Position numbers and translations under genes: made by a program
Shown here: piece after piece, positions 8,094-18,244 of the stretch
How the letters are laid out: the number at the start of each line of letters is the position of its first letter
Numbering within the stretch: the first letter of the stretch is position 1
Assembly: GCA_003543135.1 (NCBI GenBank)
Contig: DPJG01000021.1
Coordinates: 57,476 to 121,475, forward strand
Source: Rheinheimera sp.
GTDB lineage: Bacteria > Pseudomonadota > Gammaproteobacteria > Enterobacterales > Alteromonadaceae
Direction: 5' to 3'
Length of the DNA: 64,000 bases
Notes under the pieces: model-generated
What the model was told of the DNA's origin: nothing
What the model saw: only the letters and a program-made list of their open reading frames with translations
The model's database searches: none

Positions 8094-8267
8094 GTACCAG
8101 AAACCATTCATACCCTGCCATCCCACTATCTGACGGGCGTCGCCATCACCCACAGGGGTTAAAATTACTTTATCCTCTATAAAGGTTGGGAAATCTGAGG
8201 TTAAAACCACAATTCATCCAGTGTATTTTTTGACTACCACTACCGAGTCTGTCACGATGAATGTGCT

Positions 8268-8753
8268 ATGAAACAGTTGAAATCAAAAGAAAACATGACG
8301 CTTGTTGATGTTCGCCTCAGCGAAATCCAGGGGATACATCCGGCTATCCAATACATCGCCGGTACGACGGCGGACATTATGTATGCGTCAGCTCCAGACG
8401 ACTATTCGGAATTGACTTTACGCTATTTACTCGCTTTTCATCCCATCCATGTGGTCGAGTTGAATACCCAACTCTTTGTGGTTGCCGGTTTTAGGAGCCT
8501 TGAACTGGCACGACTGCGGTTACCCACAGAAAGTGTCGTTCCATGCCTTTTGCATACTGTCATAGAAAACGATGAACTCACGCAGATCGCGATGACTGAT
8601 ATCGCAGGTTCGCCCATCATGCATTCACTTGGCCCCAAGTTTGTTCAGCAGTTACAAAATTTAGTACAAGCATTCGGTGAGCCTCTGTTGAAACTCTTCC
8701 CCAGACTGCAATCCATCAGGCGTATTCGTGGACCGAAAAAAACAGCTCTTTAA
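8268..8753 (+). CDS. Small ParB/Srx-fold-like protein, first gene of the recombinase module
   Basis: 161 aa. The segment from about residue 50 to 105 (PIHVVELNTQLFVVAGFRSLELARLRL, split by short turns) resembles the ParB N-terminal/sulfiredoxin fold, where a G-x-R or G-x-H loop binds nucleotide. Here it is AGFRS. The C-terminal 50 residues are helical and basic (RRIRGPKK). Its end overlaps the start of the next gene by 26 bp, so the two are translationally coupled. It may be a DNA-binding accessory factor for the recombinases. The fold assignment is tentative. Confidence 0.5.
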   Translation: MKQLKSKENMTLVDVRLSEIQGIHPAIQYIAGTTADIMYASAPDDYSELTLRYLLAFHPIHVVELNTQLFVVAGFRSLELARLRLPTESVVPCLLHTVIENDELTQIAMTDIAGSPIMHSLGPKFVQQLQNLVQAFGEPLLKLFPRLQSIRRIRGPKKTAL

Positions 8754-11142
8754 AGCATTGGCGCCGCTGGGTATCCAGGGACAGGAGGCCGAGGGGTTAA
8801 TCGGCTTATTAGATTTTATTAATGCCCCCGAGGATCTTTTTTGCTTGGCTGCTGTACTGGAAAATGTCATCGCAGCATTAGAATTACCCCTCATAAAAGA
8901 CGTTGCCAGCGACACCAAACTTGTCCAGCAAGCGCTTGAATATCGTTCAAAGGCCTACTTTCTCATTGAGAGATTACAGAAGCATCGGGAAAGAGGGCAC
9001 TTGTTCCGGCCGGTGGAAACCAACGTCAGACTGGCAATGCACACCTATATAGGCAGACGAAGGGTGTACGTTTTGCTGTTTATGACTAGCGAAAAAAATC
9101 AGCACCTCTATCGCGCATTTCAGCAGATCCTGTTATTTCTGCCTGCGCTGATTGCCAAGCAGACCGCACAAAATACTGCGGTGTGTCTGACAGATGGTGA
9201 CCTAAAACAGTTGAGTGAAATTTTCCGGGAGTTCAGCCAGGAGACGCCAATCACGGATTGGTATAGCACCCTCTCTCGAGACACATATCAGTCGTTATCT
9301 CATTTTATTGAGCGTATGAAGCCGCTAAAAGCGCACTTGAAAAAGCTCAATTACAACAAAAAACTCCGGCAAATTATCCGCCTTGATATCTTTATCAGAA
9401 TCCTTGGACTGGGGTTGGGGATCCCAAGGCCGCGGAAAAGTTCGAAAGGTCGCGAACGTGGCTCATCACCACACAAAGCATCAGAAATTGACGGCTACAC
9501 AGCCCTGACCGGCGAGATGCTGGTGGCACTTACGCTCCCGGATATTCATGATGATGAAGATTTAGTTTATGCACTTTGGGAAAGTCCCGTCGATACGACT
9601 GATTACGAGTCGATCTACTCCGGTGAAGATGAGCAAGAGCAGGAAACCGGTGATGTTTACATTTTCCAGACGGCTCAGCCGCTGGAGTCTTATGTGCAAG
9701 CTTTTCACGGGAAACTTGTCTCCAGAGCCATCCTCAATCGCATCAGTCGCCAGAACAACTATCTGCCACTATCACTGCAGATGCTTTCTCCATATGAATA
9801 TCAATTATTGCTGAAAACCCTTTCTACGCCGCCAGATACCAAAGACACCCTCATTTTACAGCTCATTCTGCTGACCATGTTGTACACCGCATCGCCGTTT
9901 GAGCGGGCGCGTGAAGTCTTGTTTGCCAACCGGTTTAGCGATAACGAGATCCCGGTAAATATTGGCTATGAGTACAGTACGCATAGCTGGGTCATCCCTG
10001 CTCTCAATCTGCATTACAAAACACCAGGTGATATTTCCGGTGCGCCAAAAGCCACCAACATCCTGCGCTTACCTGCTTCCAGCCTCTGTCGATTGCGCTT
10101 TGAAGAGCTTGCGACAAAACAAATGCCGACTGAAACGCCGCAGAGTCCATGTAATAAAACCAATGTTTTGGTCCATGAGATCCATGACTACATAAAAAAC
10201 ATCGGTAACGGCACCCTGACCAAAGGACGGATCAGCAACCATCTGCTGATCCATTGTTGTGCCATATATGGTCAGGCAACAACTGCACTGTTATTTAACC
10301 GGGAGCCGCCAGGTAGTATGGCGCGCAGCTATTACACTTCTCTGCACATCACGCTTTTGCAGCAACGCTACAACAAACTGATGGATATCTTGATTGCAAC
10401 CTTGGGGCGGCCATTCGATGCACCTCAACCTGCGGAGCATCCGGGATGGATTGGTGCACGATACCGTCCGGAAATGGAACAGGTCGCGGCAGCTATCGCG
10501 ACGATGAAAACAAATCTTGCGCACTTACAGACCAGACTGATTGAACCGGGGACATGGATTGAGTTTCACAACTTGTATGTCACCTATCAGGTGTTGTGCC
10601 AAACGCTTTTAACCGGTATGCGTCCCATCCAAATCCCTTTGGTAAAACGTGAGCAACTCATTTTGTCAGTCGGAGTTTTTGTCCGAAAAGAGAAAGCGCG
10701 GGAGGACGAATTTAATACCCGCCATATTCCCATCTGCCAGACCATGCTGGAATTACTCAATGACTATGACCGTCACATGCTGATTGTGAAAAGCCGTTTG
10801 CTTCGTAAAAACTTTCAACTGTCATCGTTACCGGAACTGTTTTATTTAGAGGCAAATGGTCAGCCGCAGCAGTTTCAACCTTTACTCTATCAGCGAGAGC
10901 TCAACCGGTACATTGAGCTGCCTCCCAATCTGAATCGGCGGTTATTGCGCAATTATCTGGAAGAGCAGGCCGTATCCCATGAAGTGATTGACGTCGCACT
11001 CGGACATGCCAATATTGGCGAACAGTATTGGGGAGCTCATTCTACGCTCTCGATGCGAGAGATCCGGGAACAATTAGCATCTCCTATGGCTCTATTGGCG
11101 AAGCGTCTTGGCATTAAAACCATGGCAGGACTTCCGGCATGA
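8728..11142 (+). CDS. Large tyrosine-recombinase-like protein (804 aa) with degenerate active site
   Basis: GTG start inside the upstream gene. Only the last 200 residues show tyrosine-recombinase features: box I Arg in TGMRPIQ (R632), a box II-like NRRLLRN with R738/R741 but no His of HxxR, LGHA with H760, and a candidate nucleophile in EQYW (Y767). The order R-R-H-Y fits the family, with one missing catalytic His. The 600-residue N-terminal part is unrecognised and helical; it has an acidic insert around 290-310 (DDEDLVYAL, GEDEQEQETGD). It overlaps the next gene by 4 bp (ATGA). It probably works with its neighbour as a paired recombinase. Confidence 0.65.
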   Translation: MDRKKQLFKALAPLGIQGQEAEGLIGLLDFINAPEDLFCLAAVLENVIAALELPLIKDVASDTKLVQQALEYRSKAYFLIERLQKHRERGHLFRPVETNVRLAMHTYIGRRRVYVLLFMTSEKNQHLYRAFQQILLFLPALIAKQTAQNTAVCLTDGDLKQLSEIFREFSQETPITDWYSTLSRDTYQSLSHFIERMKPLKAHLKKLNYNKKLRQIIRLDIFIRILGLGLGIPRPRKSSKGRERGSSPHKASEIDGYTALTGEMLVALTLPDIHDDEDLVYALWESPVDTTDYESIYSGEDEQEQETGDVYIFQTAQPLESYVQAFHGKLVSRAILNRISRQNNYLPLSLQMLSPYEYQLLLKTLSTPPDTKDTLILQLILLTMLYTASPFERAREVLFANRFSDNEIPVNIGYEYSTHSWVIPALNLHYKTPGDISGAPKATNILRLPASSLCRLRFEELATKQMPTETPQSPCNKTNVLVHEIHDYIKNIGNGTLTKGRISNHLLIHCCAIYGQATTALLFNREPPGSMARSYYTSLHITLLQQRYNKLMDILIATLGRPFDAPQPAEHPGWIGARYRPEMEQVAAAIATMKTNLAHLQTRLIEPGTWIEFHNLYVTYQVLCQTLLTGMRPIQIPLVKREQLILSVGVFVRKEKAREDEFNTRHIPICQTMLELLNDYDRHMLIVKSRLLRKNFQLSSLPELFYLEANGQPQQFQPLLYQRELNRYIELPPNLNRRLLRNYLEEQAVSHEVIDVALGHANIGEQYWGAHSTLSMREIREQLASPMALLAKRLGIKTMAGLPA

Positions 11143-14100
11143 CGTTCTGTGATTTGCATGAGGAAATTCGCCTGCGACTGCAGCGCCTGCGGGATGAGGC
11201 CACAATCCAACAGGATGCAGTGATCCTGACTAAACAGGAATACAACGACCTATTCTGGCAATTAATACACACCCAGCAAAGTCAGCGCTTTAAAAATGCC
11301 GGAATTAATCTGGTAGAGCAGCTGAACAGCTACATAGCCGCACACCGATTTGCCTATCCGGCAACCTTTTCTATTCGGGCACCGGTGAAACTAAAACGGC
11401 CAACACCGCCTGCAGCCCAGCAAAGGGTGAGTGACATTCATCTCATCGAAAAGTTGGACCGCTATTTTAACGACAGTCTGATTAACGCCTGTGGCAATGA
11501 TCGGCAGCAGTTAGGACGGTTACTTTACTGCGCGATGCGCTATGGTGGACTGTTACGCCAAGACCTCATCAATAGCCTGACGTCACAGCTAATAAGCGCT
11601 CAGCCGATGTGTTATGAAAAGTTGATTTGGTTTGAACTGAAGGGGGACGCTGGCGAAATACAAATTTGGCAACCAGATAAAATCACAGTGCAATTGCTTC
11701 ATCACTGGTACGTTTTGCACCAACCAAGCCAGCCCCTGCAAAATCTGGATGCCGACTTTTATCTCAAGGGGTTTGTAAGGCAAAGTCAGATAACACTGCC
11801 AAATGGTCCACGGTTTACCTGGTTGGCTCAGGCCATCACGGCCTTGCTCAGCTTGGAGATCTCCCCATATTCGCTGCCAGTGCTGAGCGGTATACAACCC
11901 AATCTCACACTAAAACAGCAGGTGTTTTACCGGTTGATTAGTCAAAAATCGCCACCACAACCACTGGTCGAGACGACCACTTCCACACCTGAGGGTAAAG
12001 ACCAGAGGCTGTATATCGCACCTGTTAAATATGCACCTAACACCCGTCAATACAACGACCGAATGGCGCTACTTTGTGTCAAAGACATCAGCAATATGCT
12101 TCGACAACACAAAAGGGGCAAAGACAAGGCTAATCAACCACGACAACAGCTCCACTCCATGCTGGCAAGAGACGTCGAGGCAAAAATAAAAAGCACAGCC
12201 TTTTTACCGCCCGCACTGCATTATCTGTTGCATTGGGCCAGCGTCCGTCTTACTTCGCAAAGTCGTTGGTCAGGCAAATTATCGCCGGGCACTTTAGCGA
12301 CTTATCTGGATAGCATTGCTGCACCACTGCTCGCAACATTTGCCGAGCGCGACTTGGTCGGTATGGGCGCAGAAGAGCTGTCCGAGCTGTACATGCAGCT
12401 AATCGACGCAGGGGTTAGTCTAGCGGCCCAAACCAAAAGGGCGAGAATTTTACGGGATTTCCATATTTATTTGGAAATCACCTATCAGGTGTCACCTTGT
12501 TATCTGTTTCAACAATACATCGCAAAAGGCCAACGACTGGAGGCTCTCACGGTCGATGCGAATATCCTGATGCCATGGGAATACCGCAAAGCCTGCGATT
12601 ATTTACTTGAGAGTACAGAGCAGCGTTCAGGCCTCGTTTTTTTGCAAGCAAGAGCAGTACTGGTGCTGTTAATGCTCGGGTTTCGCTGCGGGTTACGTCG
12701 GCGTGAAGCGCTCTTTTTGCGATTGCAGGATGTAGAAATACCTGTCACTAAAGATTCCGTCGGACTCAGTGACTACACCACAATCTATATCACCCCACAT
12801 GAGCAGCGCTCGCTGAAAACAACCTCAGCGGAGCGGCGAATTCCTATTGGGTTACTGTTAAATGATTTAGAAAAAAGTATCTTTGCGGAGTATCTGCAAA
12901 CAAGGCAAGCAGTCGGTAGCGAGCATTCTCCCTATCTGTTTTATTTTGGCGATACACCGCCATTAGGGGTGACAGGCCGGCCAGTGGCATCTGAAAATCT
13001 CTTATTTGACCCACTGACGACACTGCTGCAACGAATTACCGGTGACAATAGTTTCCGTTTTCATCATCTGCGCCACTCTTTTGCTACCTGGATGTTGTGG
13101 GCCTGGCAGCGCAAACCAAACGATGTTGCTCCGTTGCCTTTTCCTACACTGGCTGATACCAGAGAGTTTTCGCACTTAGCAAAAGCCAAGGCAACACTGC
13201 TACAGCTCACAGATACACAACCAACCAGAAAAGTACTTCACACTATCAGTGCAATGATAGGGCATGCCGCGCCGAGCATGACGCTGTTTCATTACATTCA
13301 CAGTGCAAGTTGGCTGATCTGGGTCGAGCTCAATCACTGTGCTCCCTACATAAGCCGCGATGCTGAAGCTACCCTTGCAGCTGTCGATGTGCGCACTGCA
13401 AGCAGGGCCCGGCTTATTCCGGTGTCTCCGGATTCGCAGTATCAGGGGATGGCTGAATACGCAGCTCAAAAATTGTTAAAGCACTGCACTAAAGTTCTTC
13501 TTGAGCATTGGCGACCCCCTGCAGAAAGACAGCTTGGTGCGCTTAACTCAGCGGTGACACATCGCGACTTGGGGCTGGACATTTATTGTGCTTTGCTTCG
13601 CCACATTAACTATGGGATCCCGATTGAAGTGTGCGCGCAGGACGTGAATATTGAGCTGGAACTCTTGGTAAAGGCTCGTGAAAACGCTAGATATTTTTTC
13701 AGACAGCAGTTTAATGAATACTCGAAATTCGAATACAAAAAACGTCCACGGAATCACAAGCGGTTTATCTATGAGGATAGTCTCAGAGTGAAAATTGCGC
13801 CGGTTGCTGCACTCCCTGCACTGCCAGCAAACCCAAAGAGTCTGAATATCGCTCTGCGTATGTTGAAGGAGTTTAATGAGCTTCCTGAGCACGAAAAAAC
13901 AGATATATTGTGGGCAGCACGCTACGCAGTTACCTCCTGTTCTGTCACATGGCCACATTTTCGCTGTTATACAAAATCAACATTACATCGTTTTATCGAT
14001 GCCATGCTGCTGTTCAAAAAAGCGTTTGCATCTGCGCAGAGAATGCGATTTACGCTGGTATCCAGTGCACCGCTCGAATCTGAAGAGCGCACAGCGCGTT

Positions 14101-14339
14101 GGCGGCGCTGGTCATTAGATAATTGGCCCAATCAGATAAGGGATAATCGAGCAGATAAGGACTATTCCATAAAAGGTCATATCGCGATTGATTTTATCGC
14201 CAGTAGTGGCTCCCCAAAATTTCGTCAACGAAAAATGTTAGCTCGGGGGAAAAGCCAGGTTCAGTATCGCCGCAGACTCAGCGAGTATGGTGTCAGGTTT
14301 GGGCTGTACTTACTGTTTATGGTGGCAAACTCAGAATAG
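11139..14339 (+). CDS. Very large tyrosine recombinase (1066 aa) with complete catalytic tetrad
   Basis: The catalytic domain lies in the middle: box I Arg in CGLRRRE (R520), HHLRHS (H642-x-x-R645), IGHA (H709) and the nucleophile in FHYIH (Y719). The core-binding domain is about 370-480. The first 370 residues are unassigned; the last 330 continue beyond the catalytic Tyr, which is unusual, with basic stretches such as YKKRPRNHKR. It is about three times the usual integrase length. ATGA overlap with the 804-aa gene shows one operon. Probably the integrase of this island or of an element nested in it; the target is not proven to be the tRNA-Arg. Confidence 0.8.
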   Translation: MTFCDLHEEIRLRLQRLRDEATIQQDAVILTKQEYNDLFWQLIHTQQSQRFKNAGINLVEQLNSYIAAHRFAYPATFSIRAPVKLKRPTPPAAQQRVSDIHLIEKLDRYFNDSLINACGNDRQQLGRLLYCAMRYGGLLRQDLINSLTSQLISAQPMCYEKLIWFELKGDAGEIQIWQPDKITVQLLHHWYVLHQPSQPLQNLDADFYLKGFVRQSQITLPNGPRFTWLAQAITALLSLEISPYSLPVLSGIQPNLTLKQQVFYRLISQKSPPQPLVETTTSTPEGKDQRLYIAPVKYAPNTRQYNDRMALLCVKDISNMLRQHKRGKDKANQPRQQLHSMLARDVEAKIKSTAFLPPALHYLLHWASVRLTSQSRWSGKLSPGTLATYLDSIAAPLLATFAERDLVGMGAEELSELYMQLIDAGVSLAAQTKRARILRDFHIYLEITYQVSPCYLFQQYIAKGQRLEALTVDANILMPWEYRKACDYLLESTEQRSGLVFLQARAVLVLLMLGFRCGLRRREALFLRLQDVEIPVTKDSVGLSDYTTIYITPHEQRSLKTTSAERRIPIGLLLNDLEKSIFAEYLQTRQAVGSEHSPYLFYFGDTPPLGVTGRPVASENLLFDPLTTLLQRITGDNSFRFHHLRHSFATWMLWAWQRKPNDVAPLPFPTLADTREFSHLAKAKATLLQLTDTQPTRKVLHTISAMIGHAAPSMTLFHYIHSASWLIWVELNHCAPYISRDAEATLAAVDVRTASRARLIPVSPDSQYQGMAEYAAQKLLKHCTKVLLEHWRPPAERQLGALNSAVTHRDLGLDIYCALLRHINYGIPIEVCAQDVNIELELLVKARENARYFFRQQFNEYSKFEYKKRPRNHKRFIYEDSLRVKIAPVAALPALPANPKSLNIALRMLKEFNELPEHEKTDILWAARYAVTSCSVTWPHFRCYTKSTLHRFIDAMLLFKKAFASAQRMRFTLVSSAPLESEERTARWRRWSLDNWPNQIRDNRADKDYSIKGHIAIDFIASSGSPKFRQRKMLARGKSQVQYRRRLSEYGVRFGLYLLFMVANSE

Positions 14340-14341
14340 CC

Positions 14342-14356
14342 GTTCCTTAAAAAGGA
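14342..14356. terminator. Short hairpin between convergent genes
   Basis: TTCCTT-AAA-AAGGAA forms a 6-bp stem directly after the recombinase stop and before the stop of the converging LysR gene. AT-rich and weak; it may act as a minor bidirectional terminator. Confidence 0.3.
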
Positions 14357-14366
14357 ATATAAACCA

Positions 14367-15272
14367 TCAAAAGGCGTAGTCGTTTGTCGAGAAGAACTGA
14401 GTACAGTGCTGACAAAAGGCAGCTACGAGTTTTGGCATCGGTGCGTATGCCGAATAAATAAAGCCATAATGATGGTGAATACTTGGTTCTAGTGGTATCA
14501 GCTTCAGCTGACTATTTAGATACTGTTGGGCCAATACCCGATTAATGATAGCAATGCCCAATTGTCGTTGAACATAAGCACAGGCTGTTGCGACACTATG
14601 CGTTTCTAGCCGGATCTTTGGTATAACGCCATTTTGTTGAAATAACTTTTCCAACTTTTGTCGCGAAGGTCGACCTTGGCCAAGCATAACTAGAGGTTCA
14701 TGGCTAAGATCTGTTAAGTTCATGGTCGCCCGGTTACTGAGGGGGTGCTCGGCTGGTATTGCACAGACGAGCTCGCTATCAAGCATGGGTTTTATAATAA
14801 GTCCGGGATGGGTTTCCGGCAATTGAATAAAGCCACAGTCAATAGAACGCTGCGCGACCAAATCTCTGGCAGTCTGTGGGCTATGAGATTCAATACTTAC
14901 TGAAATTTTTGGGTACAACTGGATAAAACTTGCCACAGCATCTGCAAGTGGGCCAGAGCTAAAACTGTGTGGTGCGACGATGGTTAAGGAACCGGTTTCT
15001 GTTTTATGGAGGTTGCGGGCTAGTGCTAAGAAGCGGTCCGCATTATTCAGTAACAGATCAATTTCAGATGTCAGAAGTTTGGCCTCATCAGTCGCAATTA
15101 GCCTGCTATGTTCCCGATAAAACAATTGGAATCCAACAAGTTGTTCTAGACTCGCTAAAAGCCGGCTAATCCCAGGTTGAGTTAAACCTAACTGACGTGC
15201 AGCAGCAGTTGCCGATCCTGTCTGCATAATAGCGCGGAAAGCTTCAAGGCTCTTAAGATTGATATTTTCCAT
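14367..15272 (-). CDS. LysR-family transcriptional regulator
   Basis: About 301 aa from the ATG at 15272 (MENINLKSLEAFRAI). Upstream in-frame ATGs at 15278 and 15293 are possible. The N-terminal winged helix-turn-helix is clear (about 18-45: GSATAAARQLGLTQPGISRLL), followed by a linker helix and a two-lobe effector domain starting near SLTIVAPHSF. It is divergent from a TonB receptor gene, with a LysR-type palindrome between them, so it probably controls the receptor-hydrolase-carrier genes in response to their substrate. Confidence 0.9.
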   Translation of the reverse strand: MENINLKSLEAFRAIMQTGSATAAARQLGLTQPGISRLLASLEQLVGFQLFYREHSRLIATDEAKLLTSEIDLLLNNADRFLALARNLHKTETGSLTIVAPHSFSSGPLADAVASFIQLYPKISVSIESHSPQTARDLVAQRSIDCGFIQLPETHPGLIIKPMLDSELVCAIPAEHPLSNRATMNLTDLSHEPLVMLGQGRPSRQKLEKLFQQNGVIPKIRLETHSVATACAYVQRQLGIAIINRVLAQQYLNSQLKLIPLEPSIHHHYGFIYSAYAPMPKLVAAFCQHCTQFFSTNDYAF

Positions 15273-15338
15273 TCGCATACCACTGTTCTTCATACCTGTC
15301 TCATTTCTAATGCTCAGAATAATCGCTTTCGACTTCAC

Positions 15339-15357
15339 CAATAACAAAGTGTTATTG
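15339..15357. promoter_or_regulatory. LysR-type operator (T-N11-A palindrome)
   Basis: A perfect palindrome CAATAACA-AAG-TGTTATTG with the core TAACAAAGTGTTA fits the T-N11-A rule for LysR regulators. It lies between the divergent regulator and receptor genes, about 100 bp upstream of the receptor ATG and about 70 bp upstream of the regulator ATG. Confidence 0.7.
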
Positions 15358-15453
15358 ATTTATGACCTTTAATCATAATATTGCATAGGTGTTTTCCCTT
15401 TGCTAGGGTGTTTTCGTCAACTAAACATAATAAAGTACCAACGGGGAATACCT

Positions 15454-18198
15454 ATGTCGAAGCTCAACTACCCATTATCTGCGTTGGCTATTGCCATCAG
15501 TACAGTCTTTACGATATCCAGTCAGCCTGTTCTTGCGGAACAGGCTGTGGAAACGGCAGAGCCAACTTCAAAATTAGAAGTGATAGCTGTCACTGGTTCT
15601 CGCATCTTAAGAAGAGATGAGGCAGAAGGCAGTCCAATACAGAGTTTCGACAAAGATGATCTGGACATCAAAGGTGCTCTGTCAATTGGTGAGTCTTTAC
15701 AGGAATTACCCTCGGTGGGTGCCAGTCTGAATGATAATGGCTCTGCCGGAACCAGTCATGGGACTGCCAGTATTAATTTACGTAATTTAGGTGAGAATCG
15801 TTCGCTTATCTTGGTCAACGGGAACCGTTGGGTTAATGGTGCTGGCAGTCGCGGCTTTCGTGATTTCGTCGATTTAAATACTATTCCATTTGCCATCATC
15901 GATCAGGTTGAAGTGTTACAAGATGGTGCCACCGCTATTTACGGAGCCGACGCAATTGCCGGTGTGGTGAATATCCACACGCTCAAAAATTATGATGGTG
16001 CTCAAGTAAAAGCTTATTACGGTATTTCTGGAGAAAATGACCGTGAAACGAACAATCTTGATCTGCTATTGGGTCAAGATTTTAATGACCACAACCTGAT
16101 GTTTGCGGCAAGTTATTCGAATCAGGAGCCTATTTATACTCAGGATCGCACTTTAACAGCAGTGCCACTAAATGGGTTGTCATTAGGTAGCTCTGAGGGA
16201 CTGTTCCGTGAGAGTAAGCTTGCAGGTTTGTTTGGTTTCCCTGTGCCTTCAATCGGCATCACGCGGGATCCCAGTTCTGATGGCAACCTACTGAGCAGCT
16301 GGCGTGCAGCCAGCAACAACGACCGCTTTAATCGTTACCATGATAATTATGTTGTTGGCCCAAATGAAAGATTAAGTTTATTCGGCCAGGCGACTTTTCA
16401 ATTACCGGACACTCAAGTTTTCGAAGGAACATCTATACGGTTCGAGCTGCTCCATAATATCCGGGAATCAGATCAGCAGTTTTCAGCAGCTATACCAGTG
16501 GTTACTGGCTCGCGCGGTTTTGTTATCGCCAATGATAAGAGAGTCAATCCGTTCGGTATTGAATTCTCAGGTAGTGATTTTGTACTGACGAATTTTTTCA
16601 CTGACAATGGTTTGCGGGTGAACGAACAAAAAGTAGAAACAACTCGCGTAGGTGTTGGTTTAGAAGGCTTTTTACCGTTAGGTTGGCGATGGGATGCTTT
16701 TGCGTCCTGGGCGGAAAATAAAGGCACATTTACCTCAAAAAATCAGCTGCACTTAGACAAGCTTGCTTTGGGGATGAGGGCATGCAATAGCAGTGGAATC
16801 GCGGCCGACATTAGTGATCTTTCGTCCGGTTGTGTACCGGTGAATCTGTTTAATCCACTCACATCGGCGATGGTCAACTATATCAATTTCACTGGTATTG
16901 ATGAGAATAAAACTGAACAACAACATTTTAGATTTAATTTAACTAATGCGATTGCTGAGTTACCGGCCGGCGACGTTTTACTAGCAACTGGCGGTGAGTA
17001 CCGTAAAGAAAATGGCGTTGATATCCCTGACAATATTATTAATGCCGCGCCACGAGTTAATAAATATCAAACGACATCCTCATCACCACGCACGGGAACT
17101 GTTGGCGAGTACGATTTGTACGAAGCTTATGTTGAATTAAACATCCCATTACTCGAAAACAGTATTTTTGGAGAAGCTCTAGAATTAAACCTCGCCAGTC
17201 GTTTGTCTGACTACAGCACATTTGGCAGTACAACCAATAGTAAAGCGGGTATTTTATATCGTCCGATAGCAGATTTAATGGTGCGTGCAACTTGGTCTGA
17301 AGGTTTCCGCGCACCATCACTTCTGGAATTATATGAAGGTGAGCGTGCCGCTTTCGCTCCGGTAGTTGACCCTTGCGATACTAATAAAGGGTTGCCAGGC
17401 TGTGTCGGCGTACCGGCAAATTATCGTCAGCAAGATTCAAATGCGCCAATTTTAGTTGGTGGTAACAAATTGCTGGAACCTGAAACCTCTGAAAATATCT
17501 CTACTGGTTTTGTTTACACGCCTGCTGCACTTGACGGTTTTAGTGTCACTACCGATTGGTACCGTATAAAAATTGACAATACAATCAGTGCATTTGGTAC
17601 GCAAAACTTACTGGATTTATGTGCATTTACTGGACGCAATTGTAATGTCATCAGTCGTGCGGCGAATGGTGAATTGCTGAATATTGTTGATGGTCCGGTA
17701 AACTTAAATAGTACTGAAGTCTCAGGCGTAGATGCTGTGGTTCGTTACGCATTTATCAGTGATTTTGGTAAATGGGAACTTAGCAGCAGTGTTTCGAAAC
17801 TGAACGGTTTTGAAGAAGCCTCCTCATTAGCGGATGGCAGCCGTCTTAGTGTCGATAAAAAAGGCAGTTCAGGTGTAAGGGAAGCTTATCCAGAATTCAG
17901 AGGAAGCGTTTCAGCTCAGTGGGCTCAAGATAATTGGTCGGCTGCGTACTCTCTGAGATACATTGGTGACACAAATGAAACCTATCTTAATGCCCCACGT
18001 CATATTGGCTCGATGTTTTATCATAATCTTTCATCCGGTTATAAATTAGACAATGGACTAGCTTTACGTCTCGGCGTCAACAACCTGTTTGATAAACAAC
18101 CTCCTATTTCGCTGGTAAACGTCAATATCAACTTTGATCAGCAGACTTATAACGCAGTGGGTCGTTTTGTCTATTTCCAACTGACATACGATTTCTAA
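15454..18198 (+). CDS. TonB-dependent outer-membrane receptor
   Basis: 914 aa from the ATG at 15454, behind GGGGAATACCT; an upstream in-frame start at 15400 would precede the signal peptide. The signal peptide ends near VLAEQ (about residue 28). The plug domain follows with EVIAVTGSRI (TonB-box-like region) and VEVLQDGATAIYGADAIAGVVNI (about 150-172), then a beta-barrel ending in an aromatic residue (FVYFQLTYDF). It imports a scarce substrate across the outer membrane using TonB energy. The gene next to it suggests a formylated amino acid or peptide, but the barrel alone does not reveal the ligand. Confidence 0.92.
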   Translation: MSKLNYPLSALAIAISTVFTISSQPVLAEQAVETAEPTSKLEVIAVTGSRILRRDEAEGSPIQSFDKDDLDIKGALSIGESLQELPSVGASLNDNGSAGTSHGTASINLRNLGENRSLILVNGNRWVNGAGSRGFRDFVDLNTIPFAIIDQVEVLQDGATAIYGADAIAGVVNIHTLKNYDGAQVKAYYGISGENDRETNNLDLLLGQDFNDHNLMFAASYSNQEPIYTQDRTLTAVPLNGLSLGSSEGLFRESKLAGLFGFPVPSIGITRDPSSDGNLLSSWRAASNNDRFNRYHDNYVVGPNERLSLFGQATFQLPDTQVFEGTSIRFELLHNIRESDQQFSAAIPVVTGSRGFVIANDKRVNPFGIEFSGSDFVLTNFFTDNGLRVNEQKVETTRVGVGLEGFLPLGWRWDAFASWAENKGTFTSKNQLHLDKLALGMRACNSSGIAADISDLSSGCVPVNLFNPLTSAMVNYINFTGIDENKTEQQHFRFNLTNAIAELPAGDVLLATGGEYRKENGVDIPDNIINAAPRVNKYQTTSSSPRTGTVGEYDLYEAYVELNIPLLENSIFGEALELNLASRLSDYSTFGSTTNSKAGILYRPIADLMVRATWSEGFRAPSLLELYEGERAAFAPVVDPCDTNKGLPGCVGVPANYRQQDSNAPILVGGNKLLEPETSENISTGFVYTPAALDGFSVTTDWYRIKIDNTISAFGTQNLLDLCAFTGRNCNVISRAANGELLNIVDGPVNLNSTEVSGVDAVVRYAFISDFGKWELSSSVSKLNGFEEASSLADGSRLSVDKKGSSGVREAYPEFRGSVSAQWAQDNWSAAYSLRYIGDTNETYLNAPRHIGSMFYHNLSSGYKLDNGLALRLGVNNLFDKQPPISLVNVNINFDQQTYNAVGRFVYFQLTYDF

Positions 18199-18204
18199 GC
18201 TGGT

Positions 18205-18227
18205 AGGCACCGCATCATGCGGTGCCT
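18205..18227 (+). terminator. Intercistronic GC-rich hairpin after the receptor gene
   Basis: A 10-bp perfect stem AGGCACCGCA-TCA-TGCGGTGCCT is followed only by TAATTG. It lies in the 46-bp gap between receptor and hydrolase. The lack of a T-run suggests partial termination or mRNA 3'-end protection, so that the receptor is made in excess over the enzymes. Confidence 0.6.
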
Positions 18228-18244
18228 TAATTGCCGAGGCATGC

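Noticed and set aside
13548-13958. Minus-strand 136-aa reading frame inside the large recombinase gene
   Set aside because: A shadow of the plus-strand coding frame with no family features.
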